NCBI GenBank assembly: GCA_014905825.1
Contig: JACGCN010000001.1
Location: 3,782,001-3,846,000, forward strand
DNA from: Lyophyllum atratum
Lineage: Eukaryota > Basidiomycota > Agaricomycetes > Agaricales > Lyophyllaceae
Reading direction: 5' to 3'
DNA length: 64,000 bases
The stretch's first letter is position 1. Every line of letters starts with the position of its first letter. Below the pieces are notes generated by a model. It made no database searches. It was not told where the DNA came from and saw only the letters and a list, made by a program, of their open reading frames with translations. Shown piece after piece: positions 42,609-55,489 of this stretch. A program made the translations under genes and the position numbers.

Positions 42609-43134
42609 ATAACCACACTCTTCATCACTGCACAGGACTACCCATTGCAGCTATTCCTTCCCCATCCTACATGACATCACGACATATCATACGACGCTCG
42701 CTCGCTACGTCCTGATTCGGGAGGAATATTGGGAATCTTAGTCTCCGTACTGGAGATTATCACGGAGAAGACAAGAGGTGTATAGAGGGACCAGAACACG
42801 ACGATGACGACCTACGAACCTGTGTTGACCACATCCGCATTTGCATTCACCCACACAACCATCACTGCATACGCATCATTTACCTTACTATATTATAGAT
42901 ATTTGTATCTTCTATTACTGTCCTCGACACGCACTGTATCCTTTACTATCTATTCTGTTGCAAAATGTCTCCAGACTTTGAAATGATCGAACACAAATAC
43001 GGCACGAGCGTGAGTAAAATTGGATATCCCCGATTGTTTTGCTTTCGGTGCCAAAATCTTCGAAATGGCCCCTTCAACGTTGGCCACCGACCACAACACC
43101 CTGCTCTCCGATCCCAACGACGTGCAGCCCAGCC
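42609..43134. other. intergenic, 3' side of small gene and ING promoter
   Basis: About 526 bp. A second ATG at 43064 opens a 36-codon frame (MAPSTLATDHNTLLSDPND) overlapping the proposed ING start in another frame. It may be an alternative upstream start or an upstream open reading frame. Confidence 0.35.
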
Positions 43135-44682
43135 ATGGCCCCATCCCGAATGCCAGCCGTAGCCGCCCCCACTAACACCCACCTCACCACCGCCTACTCC
43201 CTCTCCCTCCTCTCTGAGTACACACACAATCTCGACTCCTTGCCCCTCGAGCTTTCACGCAACTTTGCCGACCTTCGCGAGCTCGATGCCGTCCTTTCAT
43301 CCTCCATGGCCTCCATAACAGCCAAGATCCACGCCCTCACACTCATGATCGAGCAGGGCACCTCACCGAAGGAAGAGCGCCTCTGGCTCCTCACGGAGAT
43401 TGCGGAAGAGGCCACCCGGCTCAAGCTCGGTGGGGAAGACAAAATTCGCGTTGCGTGCCAGGCTGCCGACAACCTGAAACATAATATGACCCACCTCAGG
43501 GTACTGGCAGACAGCATACCTGGCTTCGAAGCATCGACACTCAACAGGAAGACCACGTACCCCCACGTTGCCGCCCGGTCGTTTATGCCTTCTGTATCAC
43601 TCGAGACGGGTAGGAGGAGAAGAGGCGGCTACGGATCGTTGCTGGTCAGTGCACCTGATCCCAGTCCCGCGAAGAAGAGGCAGAGAGTGCAGAAGGACGA
43701 CGACCTTGACATCATGCGGTCACCACGGAAAGACAAGACTCAAGACGCAAATCCCCGCTCTCGTGCCCGAGCCAGAAAGTGCGTCTCTCTACCTAATTTC
43801 CATTATCAGACTCTGACCCATGACCGCCAGAACCGACCGTCCGGCCTCACCGTCCGAATCACTTGTATCAGTAACATCCCATATCCTCCCCCAGACCAAC
43901 GGTGCCGGCGCATCACGCGGAATCGGCAACTCTGGCGGCTCGCGGGGCACCGGCTCCGCCTCCGGGTCGACGAACAAACGCCCCCGCCCCGCCGCACAAC
44001 ACAACAACCGCAGTGCCACACCCCACATCAACGACCAATACCACCCCCACGAGCAGAACGGCATCAACCACCTCCACACGAACGGTCACGGCAGTGCCAG
44101 CTCCCGCCGCGACGCGTACAACGTCCCGCCGCCATCTGTCCACCCGTCACTCCCACTCCCATATCAGAACGGCAGCGGGAGCCACCACGCTTCGCCTTAC
44201 AATATTCATGTCATACCTCAGACCATCGTCGGCGCTGCAGGGTGGAATCCACCGCTGACGCAACAGCTGGAAGGTCCTGGCATGCCCGTGTCGCGGGGTT
44301 CTGCACTGCCTATCATTCCGGTCAATACTGTCATCGGGCCTGGCATGCCGTCAGACCCGGCCGATGGGGCCGATGGAGAGGGCGATGGTGACGACAGGAC
44401 CTATTGTATCTGCAATAGTATCAGTTATGGAGAGATGATTGCTTGCGACGATTCGAATTGCGAGAGAGAATGGGTACGTTTTCCGTGGAAGTTGCTGCGT
44501 TTATTTTGTTCTGAAATGAGATTTTTCCTCTCTAGTTCCACTTGACGTGTATAAATCTCGCGGTGCCCCCGGAAGGTCGATGGTTTTGCGACGCTTGTCG
44601 GAACAAGCGGAACGCGAAACGGTCAGGACGAGGTGGGAAGCGACGAGCGGGTGGTGGAAGAGCTGGAGCAAGAGGTACATGA
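43135..44682 (+). CDS. ING-family PHD-finger chromatin protein
   Basis: Three exons (43135-43778, 43831-44473, 44536-44682) sum to 1434 nt, 477 aa, in frame. The N-terminal ING helices (LLSEYTHNLDSLPLELSRNF, ADLRELDAVL) are followed by a long linker rich in Ser, Asn and His. The C-terminal C4HC3 PHD finger is CICNSISYGEMIACDDSNCE, then [24 protein letters not shown]; these are ING-type H3K4me3 readers. A basic tail follows (GRGGKRRAGGGRAGARGT). Family members (Yng2, Pho23, Yng1) belong to histone acetyltransferase or Rpd3-type deacetylase complexes; which one is not decided. The start ATG (AGCCATGG context) is preferred over one at 43064. Confidence 0.88.
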
Positions 44683-45066
44683 TACTGATACGATAACACC
44701 TAATACTATTTTTGGTTTGGAGCTCAGTAAATGTTATTCTGTACTTATGGCATGCATCGCAATCTTGAACTACACTGAATGATTTGCGCCTATCATCCCG
44801 AGGTCCAGGATTGGGAACGGGTGACGCAAAAATCGATCTGCTCATATTTCGTGGAAGCAGCCTGACAGTGACAACACGATTGAATCTAAGCAGCGAATAT
44901 GACAAAGTAGATATATATGTAGGGAAGAAACCATGCCAGCAGTATCGAAGATACTAACCATATGATGGCGAATAAGTCAGCAGTAATTTGACCTCCTGGA
45001 AATGAGTGCCTATGAACCTGAACCATCTTACAATAAAGCAAAATCGAAGTCTCCCAACATGCGTTT
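44683..45066. other. convergent 3' regions of ING and FIP1 genes
   Basis: 384 bp between convergent stops. Only short frames on either strand, and no gene is supported. Confidence 0.4.
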
Positions 45067-47379
45067 TCAACGTCGTTTAGAGCCACGGCTGTCATCCAGG
45101 CCCGGAGAGCTCCTTCGTTTCCTGTGAACATACATCTTAGATCGCAAAAACTGCCTGAGAACAGAGCACTTGCCGACTAATCCTATCCTCGGGCTCTCCA
45201 CTCGGCGTCCTCCCAATATCCTTATTAGTGCCCCCGTAGTCCAAGCCGTCAACGGCAGGCGCATTCCCGTCACGGTCCTTGTACTTATTCTGGTTCCGTG
45301 GCCCCGTAGGCACCCCAGGCGGGAGCGGCGATGCAGGTCGCACAGGCACTGGCGGGGGTACTACACACGGAAACGCAGAGGGAAAAAAAGAGAAACAATG
45401 GAGAGTAAAATACCACCCCATACGTCACCAAAATATCGAACATGCATTCAAGTAATTAAACGTACCACCATCGCCGCCGAATCCTCCCCGTCCGCGACCT
45501 CGCCCTGGGAAGCCTCGTCCACGGTTCATGCCTGCACCGCGACCGCGATACGCAGCCGGTGCCGCACCGCGTCCAGGCCCGGGAACGGGTGTCGCGACTT
45601 GCTGTGGGCCTTCCATTCCTGGGTACATCTGCTGTCCCATCGCGTTCTGTTGCTTCATCCAAGAAAACATTAGTCCAACGCACTTCAATACTAAAACAAA
45701 ATGGTACACACCTGCATCCCGTACTCGTTGCCCATGCCCAAGTTCATCATATCCCCCTGGGCCTGACCGTTGAACCCGTCCTGCATCATCCCAACGTTGC
45801 CCCCAACCTGCTCGGGTGTCCCGCTGTTCACGCCAACCCCACCTTGCTGCATCTGCCCACCGTCCTGCATCTGCATCATCGGCCCACCCATGCCCATGCC
45901 CATGTCCCCGCCCATGCCCATGCCCATAGGCCCCATCATGCCCGACATATCCATCATCACGCCGCCGCCCATCATGCCAGGATTCGCACCGCCATTCATC
46001 ATCGCGGTTGTGCCTGTCATCACCATTTGGCGCACTTCAGGCGGAAGAGCGGTTAGTTGATCTTCCTGCATTCCTGAGAAATTCTAGGAGGGAGAGATTA
46101 TTCATTAATATGTATACAAGAGTGTGTGGAAACAAAACGACATACAATGACGTTGGTCTTCAGTACGTTAGCTAGCTCGCCCAGGTCGCGGCGGCGATAA
46201 CAGTACGCCTCCCATGAGATCTCGTCAAAGCCGTAATTGAACCAGTCGCTGATATCTGCACCCGGCCGCCGCCAGGGCTTGTCAACCATGGCGCCCAGAT
46301 CCACGTCGAGGATGGAGCGGCCATCGAGGACACCAGTTGCTGTTGGGTCAATAGCAGGATGTGATGGTGGGGCAGTGACTGGTGGGAGGGTCGAGAGGTC
46401 GACGCCGCTCTCGTCTTGGAGTGCGAATTCATTTTCTGCAGGTTGTGTGGCCTGTGGTAGAAGCTGAGTTGTCGTAGGTGCGGATGTGGATGGGAGGCCG
46501 AAAAAGGAAGGGGCTGGCGGCTGTTGGGCTTGGGTCGGGGCTAGTGTTTGAGTTGCGGTGTCCGGGTGTTCACCTCTCATATGCGGTGTGTATTCTGTGG
46601 TCAAGGTCGGATGGGAAGCTGCAAAACATACTTGAGGGCGCTGGGATATCGAAGTTAAAAGTACTGACCTCTGGGCTGGGTGGGGACGGTTCCGCTTGTC
46701 ACTCGTTGTGCAGGAGTAGGCCGAGCGCTCGGTCCCTGTCTGCGTTACGATTAGGCGTATGAGGGCATATAGCGAGTAAAACACGTCACCGAAAGTCAAG
46801 GGAGCGGGGCGCCGCTTCCATGATGATTTCCACCTAATTGCAGAGAAAGTTTTAGACAGCATCGTACATAGGACTGAAATACTTGCGTCTTCATCACTTT
46901 CATCTCCAAGCTCAACTTCCTCCTCTTCCTCTTCGTTCTCCTCCTCTTGGTCTTGTGCACTCCCGTTCACGGGTGCTTCTGACCCGCGGATGTCTTGTCC
47001 GCCGAAAATATCATGGTCGTCTTCGACGGTAGATTCCAGAGTGGCGACAACACCATTTGCCGCTGTTATTGTCTTCTCATACGGGATTCTGAGTGCTGCA
47101 TGGGTTTCAACGTCCCGGAACGATGTAATTGAGAACTCACGGTTGAGGAACTAACGAATCACGCAAAAACAAAAGAAGATGCGTCAAAACGATGTCATTG
47201 AAGGGTTTATAATAACAGCGAGCCCTCTTCCATAGTAACAAGAGAACGTCCTCGGTTGGCTCTTACCATGTTTGGGCTCCGGCGGAGGCGCGCCACCGTA
47301 CAGAAAATCGTCGTCGTCGTCCCTATTAGCGCCAATTATGAGTTAGATTCATTACATTTGTAGAAAAGCGCGCCTACAT
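45067..47379 (-). CDS. FIP1: Fip1-type polyadenylation factor subunit
   Basis: Core subunit of the cleavage/polyadenylation factor that tethers poly(A) polymerase. Ten exons by my model (47379-47378, 47322-47267, 47150-47141, 47088-46887, 46833-46790, about 46701-46146, 46083-45712, 45652-45466, 45360-45174, 45121-45067). The Fip1 motif is DKPWRRPGADISDWFNYGFD; VEIIMEAAPRSLDFR precedes it. The tail has a Met/Gly-rich block, RGRG repeats and ends KRRSSPGLDDSRGSKRR. The start codon is split: AT ends exon 1 and G begins exon 2, giving MDDDDDFLYGG. Exon 3 is 10 nt. Introns after exon 4 and exon 9 use GC donors (GCAAGT). The exon 5-6 join is ambiguous, see findings. Confidence 0.85.
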
Positions 47380-47505
47380 CGTGCAGGGACCGTCGAGGTT
47401 GTGGTCGAGGTGAAGGCAGAAACCTAAGAGAATAAACGTGACGGCATTGTGACTAGTCACAGAAATATTGCCTTCCGAATTCCCGTTCGCTCTCCATCGC
47501 CCTCG
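47380..47505. promoter_or_regulatory. shared divergent promoter, FIP1 / uL10m
   Basis: 126 bp separate the FIP1 start (A at 47379) from the uL10m ATG. This is very tight for two leaders. On the FIP1 strand, an 8-codon frame starting ATGCCGTCACG (about 47446-47423) lies ahead of the split start and ends in TAG. Confidence 0.55.
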
Positions 47506-48393
47506 ATGTTCGCAGCGTGTTCAGGCCGCTGCTCGTCGTGGCTAGCAGCCTCAAAGCCATCCCTGCCGTCGACCTCACGCGGCTATGCAATCTCTGTTAA
47601 GCCTGCCAAACCCCTGCCCGGCAAAAAAATGCCACGCGTCTTTAAAGACAAAAAAGCGTTCCAATACAACTGGTACACGAAAATTCTAAACGGCAGCACA
47701 GGTGGCCCCCTCATCTTCCTTCACCACACCGAGTTTGGTGCGTCACGCCTAATAAAACTACGGCGCGACATCCTCGTCGCCGCCAACCGCACTACACCCT
47801 CCCTCGCGTCCGCCGCCATCCCCGCAACTCCCCAACCCCAGCCGACACTCACGGTAATCCGCACGAGCATCTTCGGCGCTGCCCTGCGCGACTTTCCCGG
47901 CGTCAACCTCGAGCAGGCGGACAAGATGATCGGTGAGACGTCGGGCAACTTTGCCGTCCTCTCCCTCCCCTCCTTCGACCCCCCGCAGCTCAACGCTATT
48001 CTACGCGCCCTGGAGCGCGGTGTACCCCCGCGCGCACCAAAGACTCCGGAAGAGATAAAGAAGGCCGAGGAGGAGAAGAACGCTGACCCTGCTACACCTG
48101 GGCGGAGGATGAAGCGCGTGCGGCAGGTGCTACACCCCGAGTTGAAGTTAATTGGCGCCCTCATCGATGGCCGGGTGTTCCTGCCGGAAGGCGTGAAGGA
48201 CGTGTCCAAGCTCCCCACGCTAGACACATTGCGCGCACAGATTGTGGGACTCCTGAGTGCACCGGGCATGCAGTTGGCAGGAGTCTTGAGCCAGGCAGGA
48301 GGTGGAATGTTGGCACGGACTCTGGAAGGGTTGAAGAAGGGGTTGGAGGAAGATGCCTCGCCGTCGGTTACAGACAACTCACCACCACCATAG
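47506..48393 (+). CDS. mitochondrial ribosomal protein uL10m
   Basis: A single exon of 295 aa. The start MFAACSGRCSSWLAASKPSL opens a basic, Ser/Ala-rich presequence of mitochondrial type. The ribosomal L10 fold is seen in FQYNWYTKILNGSTGGPLIF, HHTEFGASRLIKLRRDI and ALRDFPGVNLEQADKMIGE. The family member is MrpL11 in yeast; it forms the base of the large-subunit stalk. An upstream in-frame GTG is not used as start. It is divergent from FIP1. Confidence 0.82.
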   Translation: MFAACSGRCSSWLAASKPSLPSTSRGYAISVKPAKPLPGKKMPRVFKDKKAFQYNWYTKILNGSTGGPLIFLHHTEFGASRLIKLRRDILVAANRTTPSLASAAIPATPQPQPTLTVIRTSIFGAALRDFPGVNLEQADKMIGETSGNFAVLSLPSFDPPQLNAILRALERGVPPRAPKTPEEIKKAEEEKNADPATPGRRMKRVRQVLHPELKLIGALIDGRVFLPEGVKDVSKLPTLDTLRAQIVGLLSAPGMQLAGVLSQAGGGMLARTLEGLKKGLEEDASPSVTDNSPPP

Positions 48394-48499
48394 ACGCGGA
48401 ATTATTGGATCTATTAATACTATAATTTGGTTTGGACAGATGCGTGCCCTGCAAAGATCCAACATCCCGTCTCCACAAGCCCCAAAAGAAATAAGAAAC

Positions 48500-49643
48500 T
48501 CATTCATCGGACTCTTCATCTTTCAAACAAAATTCCCATGTCCGGTCCTCACCTCCCTCTCCCGTTCTTCCTGTCCCGTGTGCCCGCGTGCCTTTCGTCA
48601 TTCGGTGTTCGTAGCCCTTGTATACACCCCGGTCAAAGGTAAAGGATCGTAATTGCGTGAACCGCGGGTTTGGTGGTGTGCTACCCGACGTCGGTAATGG
48701 TGGCTTCTTGGCCAGACGTGGCACATCCCTAAATATGTACGTTCAGCAACACTGCGAGGATTCATTCAAAACGCAACAGACCAGAGAGTGTACGGCACCA
48801 CGTTCCTCAAGGTGATAAGGACTGTGCCGCGCGTCTCGACCACTTCTTCTGGCACAATGAATTCGTAACCCCCATCCTCTTCTAGCTCAACTAGCATAGC
48901 TTCCTCCTCCTTCTCCTCCTCCTCATCATCTTCTCCCTTTTTCGGTTTCTTTGGAGTCGTAAATGAAGGAATCGGCCCAAGTGACAACACCTTAGATGCG
49001 GACCGCAAGAACGCAAGAATTAAGACCTGGTTGGACAAGATATTCCTATCCTGATCAGTTATCCCCTTACCTAACAAATTGTGAGTCTTAGACCTGGAAT
49101 GCACATGGGAGCTAGCGACGAACCCGCATGAGGAAAATTCCAGACGACACGGTTCCATCTCCGTCCCTTCAGCGCTGCTATCTTCTCCAACCGCGTCGCA
49201 TCAACGCCAAATAGGATCTCCATTCCCCTTGCACGAAGGTCAGCCACAATATCCCGCGCATCCGCGTATTTCTCGTAGCATTCCTCCTCCTTGTCGTACG
49301 CTGTCGCTGTTACGTTCTTCGGAGGCAGATCCTGCAACCCTGATGGTGGATCGCAGACCAGCGCGCGCGCATAGGAAAAGTTCCCTTCTCCGATAAGAAG
49401 AATCTTGTCCGTGTGTCGGAAGGGAATCGTTGCTCGCCGTGGTGGGGGTGCAGACACGGCCTTTCCTTTCCCTTTTCCTTTACTGGACGAGGAGGCTGAA
49501 GTTACATTTCCCTGGAAGTACTGCTTCGTATTCTTCTCTGCCCGTTGTTCAGCGACCTGTGCAGCGTGTGAGAGCTTCTGCTTAGTCTTGAGCCGTGACT
49601 GCTGCGACTGCAGCGCCGCCTTGAGGTTCTTCCCTTTTGCCAT
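48500..49643 (-). CDS. BMT5-like 25S rRNA (uridine-N3) methyltransferase
   Basis: Three exons (49643-49124, 49070-48782, 48728-48500) sum to 1038 nt, 345 aa, in frame. DUF2431/Bmt5 type: motif I DKILLIGEGNFSYARAL (SAM binding), motif FDRGV (from RSFTFDRGVYKGYEHR), and NFPHAG after the acidic sheet ([20 protein letters not shown]). A basic N-terminus (MAKGKNLKAALQSQQSRLKT) and Lys/Gly-rich KGKGKGK suggest nucleolar import. An acidic EDDEEEEKEEEA insert is near the middle. The enzyme methylates a uridine in 25S rRNA during ribosome assembly. The start is the ATG immediately before the basic segment; an upstream extension is open but unlikely. Confidence 0.85.
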
Positions 49644-49855
49644 AAAGTTCTGTGCCAAGTTTAGCAGAAATTTAGTGATCGGGGTGTTTGCGTTGTGTTT
49701 CGATCTAAGGAACTTGCCAAGCACAAAGATGGTGACGTGACCGACGCGGTAAGCGCCCAAAGTGCCACGTTCGCCCAACGGTCAACCCACATCTCGTTCT
49801 GCTTGTACATTGACTTTCTAACCCTGTGCACTCCTTAACCGTTAAATTATCCAAA
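49644..49855. promoter_or_regulatory. shared divergent promoter, BMT5-like / RAMP4-like
   Basis: 212 bp between the two start codons. Both genes serve ribosome or ER growth functions, so a common bidirectional promoter is plausible. Nothing specific is identified. Confidence 0.45.
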
Positions 49856-50171
49856 ATGGTGCGTTTTAAACTCATCCCATGGTTTTTGTAACAATTCCTG
49901 ACGCTTGATTTCTTGCTAGCCTACCGAATTCGAGATGCGTCAGCGTAACGCGAAGTTCGCGAAAGATGCTCGTGAAGGCAAAAAGCCCACACACCCGTCA
50001 CGGCAAGAACAGCTTGCTAAAAGGAGTCCTATCAACATTTGGGCATTGGGAGTCGTTGTATTTGTCGTCATGGGAGGCGGTACGTCCTGGGCTCTGATAT
50101 ATCAGCGTTAATATTCTAATCCTAGTCTTGCCTCAGTATTGTTCGAGCTCGTCCGAATCATGTTCCTCTGA
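49856..50171 (+). CDS. RAMP4/SERP-type ER stress protein
   Basis: Three exons (49856-49858, 49920-50079, 50137-50171) sum to 198 nt, 65 aa. Exon 1 is the ATG alone, with the intron directly behind it (ATG/GTGCGT ... GCTAG/CCTACC). The protein is MPTEFEMRQRNAKFAKDARE followed by a tail-anchor segment (WALGVVVFVVMGGVLFELV). Family members such as yeast Ysy6 bind the Sec61 translocon and protect membrane proteins during ER stress. The short exons make it easy to miss. Length is typical. Confidence 0.82.
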
Positions 50172-50360
50172 AGAGATCTCGCAGAGCTGGAGGAGATATG
50201 CCCTCCGGTTTGTTGGTAAAAGGGGCCTCGGAACACACTTGTACATCATCACCTGCTCTTATATATTCATCATACCCATCGCGTACCTGCCCCACTGAAT
50301 CTCTTTTCCAAAAGCTATATTTCAAGAAAGAAATACTGTCAGATGAAACACCTGCAGCGG

Positions 50361-52310
<1,950 letters not shown>

Positions 52311-52664
52311 GATCCTCCTTTCGGATGTGTTAGGTTCAAGGATGTGGAATCAGTGATAAGCACAAGATAGTTTTCCAGTGATATTCGGACCAAGTGGCAA
52401 CCTGAAAGATGGGAGATGGGGGAAGAGATGAAATTGACGCGACGCGCCGTTTCTCACGGTTGTGCTAAGATGGTCCATATTTTCCCCTGTAGGCCATAGT
52501 TTGACTCCACGACTGCTAGCAATTTTATAAACTTGCTAAATGTTGTGTGGAGTATCTAATTAGGTGGCTAGCACAATATGACAAGACGGAATACGCGGAG
52601 CAGCATGCAAAACTGTTCATGGTTGAAGGTCTATGTAGATGCCATTGGAAGGGGTACATGTCTA
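52311..52664. other. intergenic
   Basis: 354 bp with the promoter of the RBBP4-like gene and the 3' UTR of the ATP synthase e gene. No gene is seen. Confidence 0.4.
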
Positions 52665-53085
52665 CTATGAGACCACCGTATCCAACGTCAAGAGTAGCTG
52701 CTCTAGGTCGAAATTAGGATCGTCCGGGTCTGAGATGACTGTGAAACGGCGATTTAGTAAAGGTAAGACGAGAAACCCAGAAAATACGAGACGAGGGGAT
52801 ACGTCTTGGGACCTGAGATACACACCTTTCGAATCCTTCGCGTCATTCTTTCTCTTCCATGCATCCTTCGCCTGAGAAATCAAACTCTCCCTATCATGTT
52901 TGGCATGTTCTATTTTGTGTTGGTCGTGTTTTGCCTGTAGTGTACGGCGGTGGTAGAAGCCATAGATGACACCAGCAAAGAGTGCCGTATACCTAGCGAC
53001 CTAGAGCACACATAGAGCGCGTTAGACCTTCACGCCTGCGCAAGGCGAAGGAATGAAGACATACATTGACAGTTGGCGAAGCCAT
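52665..53085 (-). CDS. ATP synthase F0 subunit e
   Basis: Three exons (53085-53065, 53000-52826, 52738-52665) sum to 270 nt, 89 aa. MASPTVNVARYTALFAGVIY has the single membrane helix with the GxxxG motif (GVIYG) used to dimerise ATP synthase in mitochondrial cristae. A charged coiled coil follows (KHDRESLISQAKDAWKRKND) and the C-terminus VISDPDDPNFDLEQLLLTLD. Both splice junctions use GT-AG. Length is as expected (Tim11/subunit e). Only exon fragments appear as open frames, so the gene is easy to miss. Confidence 0.82.
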
Positions 53086-53577
53086 AGATATTGCCTTGAC
53101 CGTTCACACAAATCTAAGGTCAGAGGCAAAATGTCCTCAGGATAAGGCACTAGACGAAAAACAGAGTCAGTGAACAGAGCATTTGGAGCATTTTGAGCTG
53201 ACCAGCGCACCTGGGCTTTTGAAAGAGCGGGAGTTGGGAAATGTATCGGACTACGGCAGTGGACAGCGGAGAATTTCGGCAGTTGATTATGTAACGCGTA
53301 TACGAAAGTCCTCCTCCTTGTCTCCTCCACCCTCCAGACGGAGCAAACTTGCAACTTACGCCCTCTGTGGCCTCTGCGTTTCACTCAACTGCGACTTGCC
53401 CGCCTTGCTTCTCGGAACTTCACATGATCTGCCTGACTCAGACAGTCAGACTGTGCTTATGAAGCCTTGAATCTTAGCTGGACACCTAGCACTGACCCTG
53501 AAATCTCAGCTATAAAATGTCCGAAGTTCACGAGGCTCAAGAATTGGGGCTACATACTCAGACCCATTCCCGTGAGT
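53086..53577. other. divergent upstream region, ATP synthase e / GFA-1
   Basis: 492 bp between start codons on opposite strands. An ATG at 53518 opens an in-frame extension of GFA-1 (MSEV-type start only if a different frame is used), which is not needed for the domain. No other gene is seen. Confidence 0.35.
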
Positions 53578-54079
53578 ATGACAGAGATCGTTCATAAAGG
53601 CGGCTGCTTCTGCGGCGCAGTGTCTTACGAGGTTACTGGAAAACCGATCCTCAGTGCATACTGTCACTGTACGGTGTGCCAAAGGCACCACTGTACGTTA
53701 CTTTTGTTTATCGGGCCATCGGCACTGAAGCTCACTAGCATGATCCATAGCGTCTCCATTCATTCACACCATACATTTTAGTACCTCCGGGTTCAAGTGG
53801 ACTCACGAACAACCACACGACGCCGTCCTCGACACCTTTGTAGCACGGGGCACGAAGTACTGGTGCAAGAAGTGCGGGGCCTGCGTTGCGTCCATATCTC
53901 ACCAAGACGGTGAATTGTCTGTCTGGGGTGCACAACTAGAGCGAGATGTGCAGGGGAAACTCAAGAACTGGGACATCGTGAAGCCCACTGCCCATATCTA
54001 CTACGACACGCGCATGCTCGATGTTGACGATCAGCTGGGGAAATGGCTTGGATATGAGAATAAATCAGAGAAGATGTAG
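53578..54079 (+). CDS. GFA-domain (CENP-V/glutathione-dependent formaldehyde-activating-like) protein 1
   Basis: Two exons (53578-53692, 53751-54079) give 444 nt, 147 aa. The zinc-binding cysteines are GGCFCGAVSYEVTGKP, YCHCTVCQRHHSSPF and CKKCGACVAS. Other conserved parts are HFSTSGFKW and KPTAHIYYDTRMLDVDDQLG. The domain is complete. The family includes glutathione-dependent formaldehyde-activating enzyme and carbon-sulfur lyase-like proteins, but fungal paralogues like these have not been assigned a substrate here. First of three tandem copies with the same intron position. Confidence 0.85.
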
Positions 54080-54317
54080 TAGATCCCCATGAATATCTTG
54101 GTGCGCGTTATCCTGCGTTATCCTTCCGTGTTCTCTTCTCGTTATGGGACCGGGACCTTGCAGTAAGAGTCATGAGACTGGATTCCAGCTGCTTAAACAC
54201 GCATGATAATAATCAGGAACCTTGTGATCTTCGGTCAAAGTGCGGAGCTGGAGTAACACCTCGGGGCGCGATGTTGACTTGAACTCACTTTTAGCTTCCA
54301 ACTTCCAACTGTCAAAT

Positions 54318-54818
54318 ATGACAGAGCCAGTCCACGGAGGAAGCTGTCCCTGCGGCGCGGTGTCTTTCGAGGTTACTGGCAAGCCATTCCTAAGCATATT
54401 CTGTCACTGCACGTTATGCCAGAGAAGGTTCTGTATGTGATGGTTCACCTCACCTGATAGCACGCCACTGACTCGCCGCCGTGATACATTAGCCTCACCA
54501 TTTGTCCACTCCATTCACTTTGTGGCCTCGGCATTCAAATGGACACATAATGAACCGCATGACGCCGCCCTTGTTACCTTCCCCAAGGGCGGCAATTTCA
54601 AGTGCAAAAAGTGCGGAGCCGACGTTGCGTATGCAGATCCCGAGGGCAAGGAATACATTGTCTGGGGTGCAGGACTTGAGAGAGATGCGCAGGGCAAGAT
54701 CAAGGACTGGGACACGGTGAAACCCACGGCTCATATTTTCTATAACACTCGAATGGTGGATGTCGACGATCAAGTGGGGAAATGGGCTGGATTTGAGAAC
54801 CATTCGGAGAGACTGTAG
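54318..54818 (+). CDS. GFA-domain protein 2
   Basis: Two exons (54318-54432, 54493-54818) give 441 nt, 146 aa. It starts MTEPVHGGSCPCGAVSFEVT, with FCHCTLCQRRF and NFKCKKCGADV supplying the remaining metal ligands. It shares HSIHFVASAFKWTHNEPHDA and KPTAHIFYNTRMVDVDDQVG with its neighbours. The intron splits the codon after the second cysteine cluster at the same place as in GFA-1, indicating tandem duplication. Confidence 0.85.
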
Positions 54819-55489
54819 TCAACGTCGTGGTACGCGCCGCACCTGCATGTTTTATCGTCCCTATCAGTGGGAGAATTGTGATCATTGCAAGGTTTATCCT
54901 TCAATAGAGAAAGGTTGAGGTGCGCCACCCGCCTTCTCTTCTCGAGCCCTTTTTCTACGCGATCTCAGGCGATTTCTTTTTGATCTTCGAAGCGGGTGAG
55001 TGGGTGGCGGCGCAACGCGCGAACTTGCCGCCCCAGGAAGAGGACTGGTAACCAGCTAGAGTTATGCAAAATCTAGGTAAGGTGGTGACGAATCCGCTAC
55101 ACGTTGCTGGTGAGTCGTGACATCCCCAAGTTCAAAAATTGAATCATCTACTGGATGCGCCACAGCCGTCGTCTACTATCCAGATGGCAGCCGTTGCTTC
55201 TTCTCGTTCTCATTCGTTTTTCCGTGATTTCGTTTTTCCGTGGTTTTGTATGTATATTTCCTTGATACTCGACGTATCTTTCTGAATTTAACCGCGAATA
55301 GGGTAACGATCGTCGCGCGGTAACCTTCATAAGTCGCTTCGATCCTTATCTATCGGTCCTCCTATGTATAGATACGCTGTTCTCATGGAATTGAACCCAT
55401 GACAGATGGTTTACTGACGTTCCTCGAAGCAGTCTCAAAAGCCCGCAACGAAGAGAAATCTTCGCACGTATACACTTCCACTCCACAAG
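54819..55489. other. spacer between GFA-2 and GFA-3
   Basis: 671 bp, clearly longer than the 238-bp spacer between GFA-1 and GFA-2. No coding sequence recognised. The last 100 bp should hold the GFA-3 promoter. Confidence 0.35.

Noticed and set aside
46098..46145. continuation of FIP1 exon 6 beyond TNVI as coding
   Set aside because: GTATGT directly after ATT is a strong donor, and the next exon (NFSGMQEDQ) keeps frame.
54495..54803. minus-strand frames opposite GFA-2
   Set aside because: They are shadows of the GFA exon, which has intact cysteine motifs on the plus strand.
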